A DNA stretch of 64,000 nucleotides from Lachnospiraceae bacterium (GCA_016294075.1 JAEDCQ010000002.1:310001-374000); one strand, 5' to 3'. Shown: positions 42,513 to 52,012, numbered from the stretch's first letter. Notes: generated from the sequence alone by a model not told the origin. Numbers and translations: made by a program.

Positions 42513-44786
42513 ATGAGACAGGTAATAAACATGAATTATAAATGGGCATTTACAAAGGAAGCAGGAAAGGTGCCTGCTGATATACCCATGCATTGTAATT
42601 GCATGCATTGGAATTGGGTGAATCTGCCCCATACATGGAATAATATTGACGGGCAGGACGGTGGCAATGATTATTACCGGGGGACCTGTTATTATGCAAA
42701 AAAGATAAACAGGCGGGAGCTTCCTGAAAATGATCAGTATTATCTGGAATTCTGCGGTGCAAATTCGTCGGCACAGGTATATTTAAACGGAAAAAAACTG
42801 TCTTCCCATGACGGCGGATATTCTACGTGGCGAGTTAATATTACGGATGCAATAGCATCTGCAACGGAGGATGAGAGCTTACTTGTAGTGGCGGTAGACA
42901 ATGCTCCGAATGACAGGGTGTATCCGCAGCAGGCTGATTTTACATTTTATGGCGGGTTATACCGTGATGTGAATCTGATTGCGGTAAGTGACTCCCACTT
43001 TGATTTAGACTACTACGGAAGTCCCGCAATTATGGTTACTCCAAAGATTACGGACACAAAGGCGGATATAGAAATAAACGTCTTTTTATCAAATGCAAAG
43101 GAAGGACAGGAGCTTGTTTTTTTAATAAAAGATGCACAGAGAAAAACGGTGGCAGAATGCAGACAGAAGGCATCCGATACAAAGGCTGTTCTTGAGGTTT
43201 TGGATGTGCATCCCTGGAACGGAAGGAAAGACCCTTATCTGTATACGGCTGAGGTATTTCTTGTAAGCGGGGAAGAAAAACTTGACTGTGTATCTGCAAG
43301 ATTTGGATGCAGAACATTTAAAATTGACCCGCAGAAGGGTTTTATACTAAACGGGGAATGCTATCCGCTGCACGGAGTGTCACGTCATCAGGACAGATGG
43401 GGAGTGGGAAATGCCCTTTTACGGGAACATCATGAAGAAGACATGGATTTGATTTGTGAAATGGGTGCGAATACAATCCGGCTTGCACATTATCAGCATG
43501 ACTCGTATTTTTACGATTTATGTGATGAAAGAGGAATGGTGGTCTGGGCAGAAATTCCTTATATTTCCAATCATATGAAAACGGGACGTGAAAACACGAT
43601 ATCCCAGATGCGGGAGCTTGTTATTCAGAATTACAATCATCCGTCCATCGTAGTGTGGGGGCTTTCCAATGAGATTACAATGACAGGCAGAAGCAGTGAG
43701 GATTTATGGGAAAATCATATCATCTTAAATGAAATGGTACACGAAATGGATAAGACCAGGCTGACCACGATTGCGGTAGTCAGTATGTGCGATATCCATG
43801 ACCCTTATATAAAAATCCCGGATGTTGTTTCCTATAATCACTATTTTGGGTGGTATGGCGGGGATGTTTCCATGAACGGCCCCTGGTTTGATAAATTTCA
43901 TGCGGAATTTCCGGATATTCCCATAGGAGTGAGTGAATACGGCTGTGAGGCCTTAAACTGGCATACGTCAAATCCCGTCCAGGGGGATTATACGGAAGAA
44001 TATCAGGCATACTATCATGAAGAAATGATTAAGCAGCTATTTACAAGACCTTATATCTGGGCAACACATGTATGGAATATGTTTGATTTCGGAGCGGATG
44101 CGAGAGCAGAAGGCGGCGAAGACGGACAGAACCATAAAGGACTTGTGACCTTTGACAGAAAATATAAAAAGGACTCCTTTTATGCTTATAAGGCATGGCT
44201 GTCAGAAGAGGCATTTGTTCATATCTGCGGGAAACGTTATACGGATCGTGCAGAGGAAATAACAAGGGTTACCGTATACTCAAACCAGCCGGAAGTAGAG
44301 CTGTTCGTAAACGGTAAGAGCATTGGGAAACAGAAAAGCCCGGAGCATTTCTTTTATTTCAGTGTCCCAAATACGGGAGAGTCTGTTTTAACGGCAGTAG
44401 CCGGTGAATGCAGGGATGAAAGCCGTATTCGTAAAGTGGATAAGTTTGATGAAAAGTATCGTTTAAAAGAGAAGGGTGCCGTTTTAAATTGGTTTGATAT
44501 TACGGAAAAAGAAGGATTTTATTCTTTAAATGATAAGATGAGTGACATTATGAAATCCCAAAAAGGAAAAACCTTAATTCTGGGGCTGCTTTCCGGTGCA
44601 GGAGGACCTATGGACTCAAAGGATTCTTTTATAAATCAGGAAAACATGGCCTCCATGATGGAGATGATGGGTGGTTTTACACTAATCCGTCTGCTTAAGC
44701 TGATGGGAGCCGCCAATATGAGTATGACAAAAGAGGAGATGCTTGCTTTGAATGCAAAGTTAAATGAGATAAAGAAAACAGAATAG
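42513..44786 (+). CDS. glycoside hydrolase family 2 enzyme (beta-galactosidase type)
   Basis: A 757-residue GH2 enzyme, with no signal peptide and so cytoplasmic. Seen: a sugar-binding jelly-roll with VNLPHTWNNIDGQDGGNDYY, an Ig-like domain, HGVSRHQDRWGVGNALLREH opening the TIM barrel, the acid/base Glu near residue 386 in GLSNEITMTG, and the nucleophile Glu near residue 475 in GVSEYGCEA. A DUF4982-type segment follows (PEVELFVNGKSIG), then an unusual Met-rich tail (about 690-757). GGAGG precedes the ATG. It is paired with a GPH sugar transporter, so it probably acts on an imported galactoside or similar disaccharide. Confidence 0.92.
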   Translation: MRQVINMNYKWAFTKEAGKVPADIPMHCNCMHWNWVNLPHTWNNIDGQDGGNDYYRGTCYYAKKINRRELPENDQYYLEFCGANSSAQVYLNGKKLSSHDGGYSTWRVNITDAIASATEDESLLVVAVDNAPNDRVYPQQADFTFYGGLYRDVNLIAVSDSHFDLDYYGSPAIMVTPKITDTKADIEINVFLSNAKEGQELVFLIKDAQRKTVAECRQKASDTKAVLEVLDVHPWNGRKDPYLYTAEVFLVSGEEKLDCVSARFGCRTFKIDPQKGFILNGECYPLHGVSRHQDRWGVGNALLREHHEEDMDLICEMGANTIRLAHYQHDSYFYDLCDERGMVVWAEIPYISNHMKTGRENTISQMRELVIQNYNHPSIVVWGLSNEITMTGRSSEDLWENHIILNEMVHEMDKTRLTTIAVVSMCDIHDPYIKIPDVVSYNHYFGWYGGDVSMNGPWFDKFHAEFPDIPIGVSEYGCEALNWHTSNPVQGDYTEEYQAYYHEEMIKQLFTRPYIWATHVWNMFDFGADARAEGGEDGQNHKGLVTFDRKYKKDSFYAYKAWLSEEAFVHICGKRYTDRAEEITRVTVYSNQPEVELFVNGKSIGKQKSPEHFFYFSVPNTGESVLTAVAGECRDESRIRKVDKFDEKYRLKEKGAVLNWFDITEKEGFYSLNDKMSDIMKSQKGKTLILGLLSGAGGPMDSKDSFINQENMASMMEMMGGFTLIRLLKLMGAANMSMTKEEMLALNAKLNEIKKTE

Positions 44787-44793
44787 CAGCAAC

Positions 44794-44851
44794 GCTGCAA
44801 TGCAGAAATGCTGCAATGCAGAAATGCTGCAATGCAGAAATGCTGCATTGC
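44794..44851 (+). repeat. tandem 16-bp repeats forming a hairpin between GH2 and transporter genes
   Basis: The unit GCTGCAATGCAGAAAT occurs three times without change (44794, 44810, 44826) and a fourth copy is partial (GCTGCATTGC). Within the last part, GCAATGCAG (44829-44837) pairs perfectly with CTGCATTGC (44843-44851). A further small hairpin, GCAGC-AAC-GCTGC, overlaps the first unit (44786-44798). The array ends just before the transporter's ribosome site AAAGGAGG, with no T-run. Confidence 0.9.
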
Positions 44852-44872
44852 TAAAAGGAGGATTCATTTTAA

Positions 44873-46273
44873 ATGGATACAAAAAAAGGGGAAAAGCCTT
44901 TTGGACTCAGGGATAAAATCGGTTACATGTTTGGTGATTTCGGTAATGATTTTACTTTTATTCTTTCAAGCATGATGCTGATGAAGTTTTACTCGGATGT
45001 TATGGGTGTCGGTGTCGGTCTGGTGGGTATTATGATGATGGTAACACGCTTTCTGGATGCATTTACGGACATCGCAATGGGACAGATTGTAGACAGGAGC
45101 CGGCCGGGGAAAAAAGGCAAATTCATAAAGTGGATTCTCTGGATGTGCGGGCCTGTTTCCATAGCTTCCTTTTTGATGTATGCAAGCTGGTTTCGGGATA
45201 TGCCGATGGGATTTAAGATTTTCTGGATGTTTTTTACATACCTGCTTTGGGGCAGCGTATTTTACACCGGTATTAACATCCCTTACGGCTCTATGGCTTC
45301 TGCTATCTCGGCAGAACCGAATGACAGAGCAGCATTATCTAACTGGAGGACAATCGGGGCATCCTTAGCCAGTATGTTCATCGGTGTGATTCTTCCGCTT
45401 ATTGTATATTACGAAGATGAAAACGGTAATCAGATTCTTTCGGGAGCAAGGATGTCTTTTGCGGCGTTTATCTGTTCCGTTGGCTCGGTAATATGTTATC
45501 TGATCTGTTATGCAATGGTAATGGAACGTGTGAAAGTGGAACGGAAGACGGAGAAGTTTGATTTAAGCAGATTATTAATAGGACTTGCAAAGAATAAAGC
45601 TCTGGTGGGAATTGTTGCAGCGTCTGTCTGCATGCTTCTTGTACAGCTTACGGCTTCTACCATGACGACCTATGTATTTCCGAATTATTTCAAAAATACA
45701 CAGGCACAGGCTGCGGCGGGCTTAACCGGTATTTTGATAACTTTTTTATGCGCAGCGTTTACGGTAAAGCTGTCCCGCAGATTCGGACGTAAAGAGCTTG
45801 CTGTTGTATCTTCCGTTTTGGGTGCGGTAGTTTATGCAATTGCCTATTTCATGCAGATAAAAGATGCATGGCTGTTTGTAGGAATATATACGATTGCCTA
45901 TATCGGACTTGCGGTATTCAGTCTGATATGCTGGGCCATGATTACCGATGTTATAGATGATACCGAGGTGCAGACCGGAGAACGCTCTGACGGTACAATC
46001 TATGCCGTCTATTCTTTTGCAAGAAAACTCGGGCAGGCTGCTTCTTCCGGAGTTTCCGGGCTGCTTCTCTCGGCAATCGGATATTCACAGGCAACCGCGT
46101 ATGATGAAAAGGTTGTAAAAGGAATTTACAATATTACCTGTCTTGTACCGGCAGTCGGGTATATACTTCTTGCAATTGTATTGATTTTCCTCTATCCTCT
46201 CGGGAAAGCACGGGTAGAGAGCAATACAGAAACACTTGCAAAAAAGCGTAAAGAAAAAGAAAATGCGCCTTGA
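44873..46273 (+). CDS. GPH-family sugar:cation symporter (MelB-like)
   Basis: A 466-residue, 12-helix membrane transporter of the glycoside-pentoside-hexuronide family. Seen: FGLRDKIGYMFGDFGNDFTF at the N-terminus, TRFLDAFTDIAMGQIVDRS with the cation-binding aspartates, GKKGKFIKWILW, and AMITDVIDDTEVQTGERSDG in the second half. These are GPH hallmarks. AAAGGAGG lies about 12 bases before the ATG. Pairing with GH2 suggests import of a beta-galactoside or related disaccharide. A repeat-rich hairpin lies immediately upstream, which may set the ratio of transporter to enzyme. Confidence 0.93.
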   Translation: MDTKKGEKPFGLRDKIGYMFGDFGNDFTFILSSMMLMKFYSDVMGVGVGLVGIMMMVTRFLDAFTDIAMGQIVDRSRPGKKGKFIKWILWMCGPVSIASFLMYASWFRDMPMGFKIFWMFFTYLLWGSVFYTGINIPYGSMASAISAEPNDRAALSNWRTIGASLASMFIGVILPLIVYYEDENGNQILSGARMSFAAFICSVGSVICYLICYAMVMERVKVERKTEKFDLSRLLIGLAKNKALVGIVAASVCMLLVQLTASTMTTYVFPNYFKNTQAQAAAGLTGILITFLCAAFTVKLSRRFGRKELAVVSSVLGAVVYAIAYFMQIKDAWLFVGIYTIAYIGLAVFSLICWAMITDVIDDTEVQTGERSDGTIYAVYSFARKLGQAASSGVSGLLLSAIGYSQATAYDEKVVKGIYNITCLVPAVGYILLAIVLIFLYPLGKARVESNTETLAKKRKEKENAP

Positions 46274-46298
46274 AACTTTTTCCCAGATGTAATATGAT
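46270..46298 (+). promoter_or_regulatory. putative sigma-A promoter for the small membrane protein gene and perhaps guaB
   Basis: TTGAAA (46270-46275) and TATGAT (46293-46298) are 17 bases apart, 64 bases before the start at 46362. Confidence 0.5.
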
Positions 46299-46361
46299 AG
46301 TTTAAATTATAAAAAAATACTGTCATCATATGATTTTTTCTGCGGCAGAATGAGAGGCGTT

Positions 46362-46859
46362 ATGAACGAAACATTTTTAGAGGTATTGGTAAAAAGAAAA
46401 ACACCGGTTACAATGAAAGTCGGACAAATCCTTTTGATTATTCTTACTGTTCTTTTGGCACTTCTTTCCTTAGGAATGGGGGCTGTTATATTACTGCTTG
46501 CAGTCCTTACGGGGGTCGGTGCTTATTTTACCGGTTTGTTATCCAATGTGGAATATGAGTATTCTTATCTGAATAAAGAACTGGATGTGGATGTTATTTA
46601 TTCCATGCAGAGAAGAAAGCACTTGGTAACATATGATTTGACAAAACTGGAGGTGCTTGCACCTGCTTCTTCTTACCATCTGGACGCATATAAAAATCGT
46701 AATGTGAAGACAAAGGATTTCAGCTCACAAAAAGCAGAAAATCAGAATGAAGTATATGTAATGTATATCGGCGGCAATGATAAAGTAGTATTCGAGCCGA
46801 CACCGGAGCTGATTAAGGCAATTGAAAATATTGCACCGAGAAAGGTATTTACCGAATAG
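46362..46859 (+). CDS. small membrane protein, DUF6106-like
   Basis: A 165-residue protein with two adjacent hydrophobic helices at about 20-60 (GQILLIILTVLLALLSLGMG and AVILLLAVLTGVGAYFTG) and a cytoplasmic part with NVEYEYSYLNKELDVDVIYS and RRKHLVTYDLTKLEVLAP. I associate this pattern with DUF6106 proteins of Lachnospiraceae; function unknown. The ATG at 46362 was chosen because GAGAGG stands just before it. It precedes guaB by 46 bases. Confidence 0.78.
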   Translation: MNETFLEVLVKRKTPVTMKVGQILLIILTVLLALLSLGMGAVILLLAVLTGVGAYFTGLLSNVEYEYSYLNKELDVDVIYSMQRRKHLVTYDLTKLEVLAPASSYHLDAYKNRNVKTKDFSSQKAENQNEVYVMYIGGNDKVVFEPTPELIKAIENIAPRKVFTE

Positions 46860-46905
46860 GTGCTTATTTAATTATAAACTATTATATTCACAGGAGGAGA
46901 AAGAG

Positions 46906-48363
46906 ATGGGTCAGATTATCGGCGAAGGAATTACATTTGATGATGTGCTTTTAATCCCTGCATATTCCAATGTGATTCCGAATGAAATTGATGTTTCCAC
47001 TTATTTGACAAAAAAAATCAAGTTAAACATTCCGCTTATGAGTGCCGGAATGGATACGGTAACCGAACACAGAATGGCAATTGCCATGGCAAGACAGGGT
47101 GGTATCGGTATTATTCATAAGAATATGTCAATTGAGGCGCAGGCAGAAGAGGTCGATAAGGTAAAACGTTCCGAAAACGGTGTTATTACAGACCCATTTT
47201 CTTTATCACCGGAGCATACATTAAAGGATGCCGATGATTTGATGGCAAAATTCCGTATTTCAGGTGTGCCGATTACGGAAGGAAAAAAACTCGTTGGTAT
47301 TATTACGAATCGTGATCTAAAATTTGAAACAGATTTTACAAAGAAAATCAGGGAGTCTATGACTTCTGAGAATTTGATTACCGCAAAAGAGGGTATTACT
47401 CTTGAAGAAGCAAAGCAGATTCTGGCAAAGGCAAGAAAAGAAAAGCTTCCGATTGTAGATGATGATTACAATTTAAAAGGTTTAATTACAATCAAGGATA
47501 TTGAAAAAACAATTAAGTATCCGCTTGCGGCAAAGGATGCACAGGGAAGACTTCTCTGCGGTGCTGCAGTCGGTATTACTGCAAATGTTTTAGAGCGTGT
47601 GGAAGCTTTGGTAAAAGCAAAGGTAGATGTTATCGTTTTAGATTCTGCACACGGACATTCCGAAAATGTGCTTCGCTGTGTCAGAATGATTAAGGAAAAA
47701 TATCCGGAGGTACAGGTAATCGCAGGTAACGTGGCAACCGGTGAGGGTACAAAGGCACTGATTGAAGCAGGAGTAGATGCGGTTAAGGTTGGTATCGGCC
47801 CCGGTTCTATCTGTACGACACGTGTTGTTGCAGGTATCGGTGTGCCTCAGATTTCCGCTATTATGGACAGCTATGCGGTTGCAAAGGAATATGGTATTCC
47901 GATTATTGCAGACGGCGGTATTAAATACTCAGGAGATATTACAAAGGCTATTGCAGCCGGCGGTAATGTCTGCATGATGGGCAGCATCTTTGCGGGTTGT
48001 GATGAAAGTCCGGGAACATTTGAATTATTCCAAGGCAGAAAATACAAGGTATACCGTGGAATGGGTTCTATTGCAGCCATGGAAAACGGAAGCAAGGACC
48101 GTTACTTCCAAACCAATGCCAAGAAGCTTGTTCCGGAGGGCGTAGAAGGACGAGTTGCTTACAAGGGATTGGTAGAAGACACCGTATTCCAGCTTCTCGG
48201 AGGTCTTCGTTCCGGTATGGGTTATTGCGGTTGTACAACAATCGAGGATTTAAAGGAGAAAGGAAGATTTGTTAAGATTTCTGCCGCTTCCTTAAAGGAA
48301 AGCCATCCTCATGATATCCATATTACAAAAGAGGCACCTAACTATAGCTCAGACAGTAACTAA
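46906..48363 (+). CDS. guaB: inosine-5'-monophosphate dehydrogenase
   Basis: A 485-residue enzyme oxidising IMP to XMP, the first committed step to GMP. Seen: GITFDDVLLIPAYSNVIPNE, a CBS-pair region at about 95-205, the phosphate and catalytic loop GIGPGSICTTRVVAG with the nucleophilic Cys near residue 303, IADGGIKYSGDITKA, YRGMGSIAAM and the flap GRVAYKGLVEDTVFQLLGGL. The ATG at 46906 was chosen because AGGAGG stands about 8 bases before it. Full length, and ends at a strong terminator. Confidence 0.97.
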   Translation: MGQIIGEGITFDDVLLIPAYSNVIPNEIDVSTYLTKKIKLNIPLMSAGMDTVTEHRMAIAMARQGGIGIIHKNMSIEAQAEEVDKVKRSENGVITDPFSLSPEHTLKDADDLMAKFRISGVPITEGKKLVGIITNRDLKFETDFTKKIRESMTSENLITAKEGITLEEAKQILAKARKEKLPIVDDDYNLKGLITIKDIEKTIKYPLAAKDAQGRLLCGAAVGITANVLERVEALVKAKVDVIVLDSAHGHSENVLRCVRMIKEKYPEVQVIAGNVATGEGTKALIEAGVDAVKVGIGPGSICTTRVVAGIGVPQISAIMDSYAVAKEYGIPIIADGGIKYSGDITKAIAAGGNVCMMGSIFAGCDESPGTFELFQGRKYKVYRGMGSIAAMENGSKDRYFQTNAKKLVPEGVEGRVAYKGLVEDTVFQLLGGLRSGMGYCGCTTIEDLKEKGRFVKISAASLKESHPHDIHITKEAPNYSSDSN

Positions 48364-48387
48364 AAAGGCAGTTACTGCCATATAGAT

Positions 48388-48423
48388 AAAAACACCGGAG
48401 CTCAATGCAACTCCGGTGTTTTT
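48388..48423. terminator. bidirectional terminator between guaB and the chemoreceptor gene
   Basis: AAAAACACCGGAG (48388-48400) pairs perfectly over 13 bases with CTCCGGTGTTTTT (48411-48423). Both directions end in T-runs. A smaller hairpin, GGCAG-TTA-CTGCC, lies at 48367-48379. Confidence 0.88.
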
Positions 48424-48426
48424 CTA

Positions 48427-50475
48427 TTATTCTACAATAAACTTATCAATAATCTCATTCAGATCATCTGCCATTTTCTGGTTTTCTTCCGACTGTTTCT
48501 GAATTTCGGTTGCTATGTTTGCCGTGCTCTCGCTCTTTTCAACGATAACACCGACAGCAAGATTGTTTTCGTAAGAGATTCGTTTTACATTGGATATATT
48601 TTCATATATCTGGTTGATGGAATTATCCAATTCCTGAATAAAGCTGTTAAGCTGTTCAAAATTCTTTTTAATTTCTTCAGCGGATGTACTGTATTCACTG
48701 GACTTGCCGGCAAAGCTTTCAAAGCTTGCCAAAATATCCTTTTCAATAAAGCTTAAAACATCCTGCACACAGTTGTTTACAACACTGATGCTTTCATTGG
48801 AGGAATTACATAGCTCACTGATGCTTGCTGCAGCATTTTTAGAAGTATCTGCCAACTTGCCGATTTCTCCGGCAACGACAGCAAATCCCTTTCCTGCTTC
48901 ACCTGCTCTGGCAGCTTCAATGGAAGCATTCAGTGAAAGCAGATTGGTCTGACTGGCAATATTAAGAATATTGGATGCCATATCGTTAATCTGGGATAAA
49001 TTGTTCAAATTATCTAATGCTACCTTCATGGATTCTTTAACGGATGCCAGACGTTCCTTGCTTAAATGGAAGGTAGAATTTGCTGATTCACTCATTTCTA
49101 CCGCACCACTGTACATAACATCACTTGATTCGGCGCTGTTTTGTATACTTGCAACGACGCCGTTCATGGAGGAGTGAATGTTACCGATTTCTGTATCGAC
49201 ATGTTCGATTGCGTTATTCACATCTTCAATACTTGCTGACAACTGCTGTGTTGTTGCAATGTTTTCAGTAACACAGTTTATAAGCTCTTCGGAAGAATTG
49301 CGAAGGGTATGTACTTTTCCGTTTAATTGTAAACAGCAGTCCCTTAAAGTATTAATAATATTACGCAGGGAATTAATAACGATATTGGTCGCCTTTGCAA
49401 TTCCACCCAAGTCGTCTTTTCGGTTTATATATTTTTGTACGTCGCGGTCATTACTGATATCACATTTTGCGATTTTTAATAACGTTTTGCCAATCGGATT
49501 CAGAGGCTTCATGGCAGATGAGATAACGAAAAATGTAACAAGAATCAGTAAAAACAACGCAATGATACATAATCCCAATAAGATGACTTTCGTCTGATTG
49601 GTTGTGGCAAAAATTTCGTCGTATGAGTCTGTTAAAATAAATACCCAATCTCGGTCTGCGATGTAGTGATATGCGGCTATGCTGTCGGTTCCGTTATCAG
49701 AGTAGTTTATATAATCGGTAACGGATTCATTTACTCCTGACACGTTCTGAATAACTTCATTTATGTGTGCTTCACTTACTGCTGTTCCCATCATTTCATC
49801 GTCTTCATGGAAAATATATTCACCGGTCTTAGAATTAACTAAATAGTATTTGGCATTTTCCATTCCGGCAGTAGGCAAACTGTCCAGAATCTCTCTTAAA
49901 CCGGAACTGAAAATTGCACCACCGACAAGACCGATTGGATTTCCCTGATTGTCGTAGCAGGCTCTGTACATGGAAATAACCTGGTTGCCGCTTGCGGGAG
50001 AGAAGATAATTCCTACATTATAAACGCCTTCAACGGCTGTCATGGAATCCTGTAATGCCTTTAATGAGTCTCCCTCTCTTGTGGTAATACCCACAACCTT
50101 AGGATTTGTATGAGCCAAAACATGTGTATTCCATTCACTTGCATATATACCTTCAAGGTTGGCGATGTCGGCACTAAATGTTTCGGTGTATTTCTGAGCC
50201 GCAGAAACGGCATTTGCATCTGTCGGATGCATTAACAAATCCGTAATCTCACCGGCTCTGCTGTAAGCGGTAAGATAGTTCTCTGTTTCATTCACATAAT
50301 TGGTTATAATCTGCGAACGTTCCTTAACCATAGTCTGCATGCTGGCGATTGTGCTTTGGCTCATATTGTTTTCAATAGAGCCGCTTACCACAGTATACAG
50401 GATGGACAATACAATTGTCTGCACGACTATAATAAGTGCAATGATCAAATATGTAATTTTAACTTGCTTTTTCAT
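48427..50475 (-). CDS. methyl-accepting chemotaxis protein with extracellular Cache domain
   Basis: A 682-residue transmembrane chemoreceptor. Seen: a first helix at about 7-30, a double-Cache-like sensor (about 35-290) with IMYHIAD-type strands, a second helix near 300-325, a HAMP-like linker, and a C-terminal signalling domain with the hairpin tip NLLSLNASIEAARAGEAGKG and FAVVAGEIGKLADTSKNAAA. The ligand is unknown. The ATG at 50475 has GGTGAT four bases upstream; a GTG at 50484 is an alternative. It is divergent from the galactose transporter operon, so it may sense the same or related sugars, but that is inference. Its presence implies motility. Confidence 0.93.
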   Translation of the reverse strand: MKKQVKITYLIIALIIVVQTIVLSILYTVVSGSIENNMSQSTIASMQTMVKERSQIITNYVNETENYLTAYSRAGEITDLLMHPTDANAVSAAQKYTETFSADIANLEGIYASEWNTHVLAHTNPKVVGITTREGDSLKALQDSMTAVEGVYNVGIIFSPASGNQVISMYRACYDNQGNPIGLVGGAIFSSGLREILDSLPTAGMENAKYYLVNSKTGEYIFHEDDEMMGTAVSEAHINEVIQNVSGVNESVTDYINYSDNGTDSIAAYHYIADRDWVFILTDSYDEIFATTNQTKVILLGLCIIALFLLILVTFFVISSAMKPLNPIGKTLLKIAKCDISNDRDVQKYINRKDDLGGIAKATNIVINSLRNIINTLRDCCLQLNGKVHTLRNSSEELINCVTENIATTQQLSASIEDVNNAIEHVDTEIGNIHSSMNGVVASIQNSAESSDVMYSGAVEMSESANSTFHLSKERLASVKESMKVALDNLNNLSQINDMASNILNIASQTNLLSLNASIEAARAGEAGKGFAVVAGEIGKLADTSKNAAASISELCNSSNESISVVNNCVQDVLSFIEKDILASFESFAGKSSEYSTSAEEIKKNFEQLNSFIQELDNSINQIYENISNVKRISYENNLAVGVIVEKSESTANIATEIQKQSEENQKMADDLNEIIDKFIVE

Positions 50476-50620
50476 ATGTATCACCGTACCCTTCTTTAAT
50501 TTGAATATATAAATTATATCAGATTTTAAAATAAAAAAACAGATTTTTGTTGTTTTTTGTGCTTTTTTCTAAAAACCCCCAAAAAAACAATAAAAACATA
50601 CAAATTTTTTTATAAACCAG

Positions 50621-50649
50621 TTTACATTCTTAAGGCATAATAATATATG
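50621..50649 (+). promoter_or_regulatory. putative promoter for the mglBAC operon
   Basis: TTTACA (50621-50626) and TATATG (50644-50649) are 17 bases apart. Confidence 0.4.
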
Positions 50650-50799
50650 AAGAAAATAGGCAGACGGATGCGGAATAAATGAAATCTATACAACTTATAT
50701 AGAAGATTATATATAAGAAAGAGAGAAAATATATAATTTACATATAAAAAAGGAAAAGGAAAAACAAATAAAACAATAAAAGTATACAAAAAGCACAAA

Positions 50800-50835
50800 A
50801 GACAGAAGAATATTCAAGAAAGACAGAAGAATATT
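50800..50835 (+). repeat. 15-bp direct repeat upstream of mglB
   Basis: AGACAGAAGAATATT occurs at 50800-50814 and again at 50821-50835, 21 bases centre to centre, close to two helical turns. This spacing suits a pair of regulator sites, though both copies fall downstream of the best promoter candidate. Confidence 0.6.
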
Positions 50836-50907
50836 ATATGTAAAAAAAAATAATAGTTGCTAAAATTTAACATGTAAAACAAAAAACTCTATGGGAGGAT
50901 TCAAAAA

Positions 50908-51945
50908 ATGAAAAAGAAATTACTTAGTGTAGTTCTTGCAGTTGCAATGGTTGCAACATTGTTAACCGGATGCGGCGCAAAGAAAGAAGCAGCAGCAGGA
51001 GCAGCAGGAGGAGACCTTGCAGACAAAAAAGTCGGTGTATGTATCTATCAGTTTTCTGATAACTTCATGACTCTGTTCCGTGGCGAACTTGAGAACTACT
51101 TAATCAGCCTTGGTTTCTCTAAAGAGAACATCACAATTGCTGATGGTGCAAACGATCAGGCTACACAGAGTGGTCAGATTGATAACTTCATCGCAGAAGG
51201 TGTTGACGTACTTATCATCAACCCGGTTAACTCTTCATCCGCTGAAACCATTACAGATAAGGTAATCGGTGCTAATATTCCTTTAGTATACATCAACCGT
51301 GAGCCGGATGCAGCTGAAGAGAAGAGATGGGAAGACAACGGCTGGAATGTTACATATGTTGGATGTGATGCAAGACAGTCAGGAACCATGCAGGGCGAAA
51401 TGATTGTTGATCTTGGACTTGAAAAGGTTGACTTAAACGGAGACGGAAAAGTTCAGTACATTATGGTTGAAGGTGATCCTGAAAACGTTGATGCTCAGTA
51501 TCGTACAGAATTCTCAGTTAAGGCACTTACAGATGCAGGATTTGAAGTAGAATGCTTAGTAGATCAGGTAGGAAACTGGCAGCAGGCAGAAGCTCAGCAG
51601 ATCGTAGCAAATGCATTAGGACAGTATGGTAACGATATCGAAGTTGTATTCTGTAACAACGACTCCATGGCACTTGGTGCATTACAGGCAATTGAAGCAG
51701 CAGGACGTACTGTTGGAAAAGACATTTACCTTACAGGTGTAGATGCTTTGTCAGAGGCTCTTGAAAATGTTATCGCAGGTAAGATGACAGGTACAGTATT
51801 CAATGATCATTTTTCACAGTCTCACAGTGCAGCAGATGCAGCAGTTCGTTTCATCAAGGGTGAATCAAACGAATATTACATTGGCTGTGATTATGTAAAG
51901 GTTACAACAGAGAACGCACAGGAAGTTCTTGATAGTGTTAAATAA
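50908..51945 (+). CDS. mglB: galactose/glucose-type ABC transporter substrate-binding lipoprotein
   Basis: A 345-residue lipoprotein holding sugar outside the membrane. Seen: signal peptide MKKKLLSVVLAVAMVATLLT with lipobox LLTGC (Cys22), then a periplasmic-binding fold with KVGVCIYQFSDNFMTLFRGE, INPVNSSSAETITDKVIG, EGDPENVDAQYRTEFSVKAL, VFCNNDSMALGALQAIEAAG and LTGVDALSEALENVIAGKMT, as in MglB. It has an Ala-rich spacer after the lipobox. GGGAGG precedes the ATG. A hairpin after its stop probably leaves it more abundant than the ATPase and permease. Confidence 0.93.
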   Translation: MKKKLLSVVLAVAMVATLLTGCGAKKEAAAGAAGGDLADKKVGVCIYQFSDNFMTLFRGELENYLISLGFSKENITIADGANDQATQSGQIDNFIAEGVDVLIINPVNSSSAETITDKVIGANIPLVYINREPDAAEEKRWEDNGWNVTYVGCDARQSGTMQGEMIVDLGLEKVDLNGDGKVQYIMVEGDPENVDAQYRTEFSVKALTDAGFEVECLVDQVGNWQQAEAQQIVANALGQYGNDIEVVFCNNDSMALGALQAIEAAGRTVGKDIYLTGVDALSEALENVIAGKMTGTVFNDHFSQSHSAADAAVRFIKGESNEYYIGCDYVKVTTENAQEVLDSVK

Positions 51946-51977
51946 TAACTTATCGTAACTGGTTTGTTTAACAATTG

Positions 51978-52012
51978 GTGCGGATGTTGATAAAGGCATC
52001 CGCACTTGTTTT
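51978..52012 (+). terminator. intergenic hairpin between mglB and mglA (partial terminator or mRNA 3' stabiliser)
   Basis: GTGCGGATG (51978-51986) pairs perfectly over 9 bases with CATCCGCAC (51997-52005), followed by TTGTTTT. The T-run is broken, which suits partial read-through into mglA. Confidence 0.65.

Larger units (their letters stand above)
50485..50907 (+). other. 423-base A-rich leader and control region before mglB
   Basis: No gene is visible. The + strand is very A-rich with repeated purine runs. A possible promoter lies at 50621-50649 and a 15-bp direct repeat at 50800-50835. If that promoter is used, the mglB transcript has a leader of about 250 bases; I saw no known riboswitch. 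Confidence 0.5.

Noticed and set aside
44794..44851. CRISPR-like array
   Set aside because: Units of 16 bp are contiguous without spacers, and no cas genes are present.
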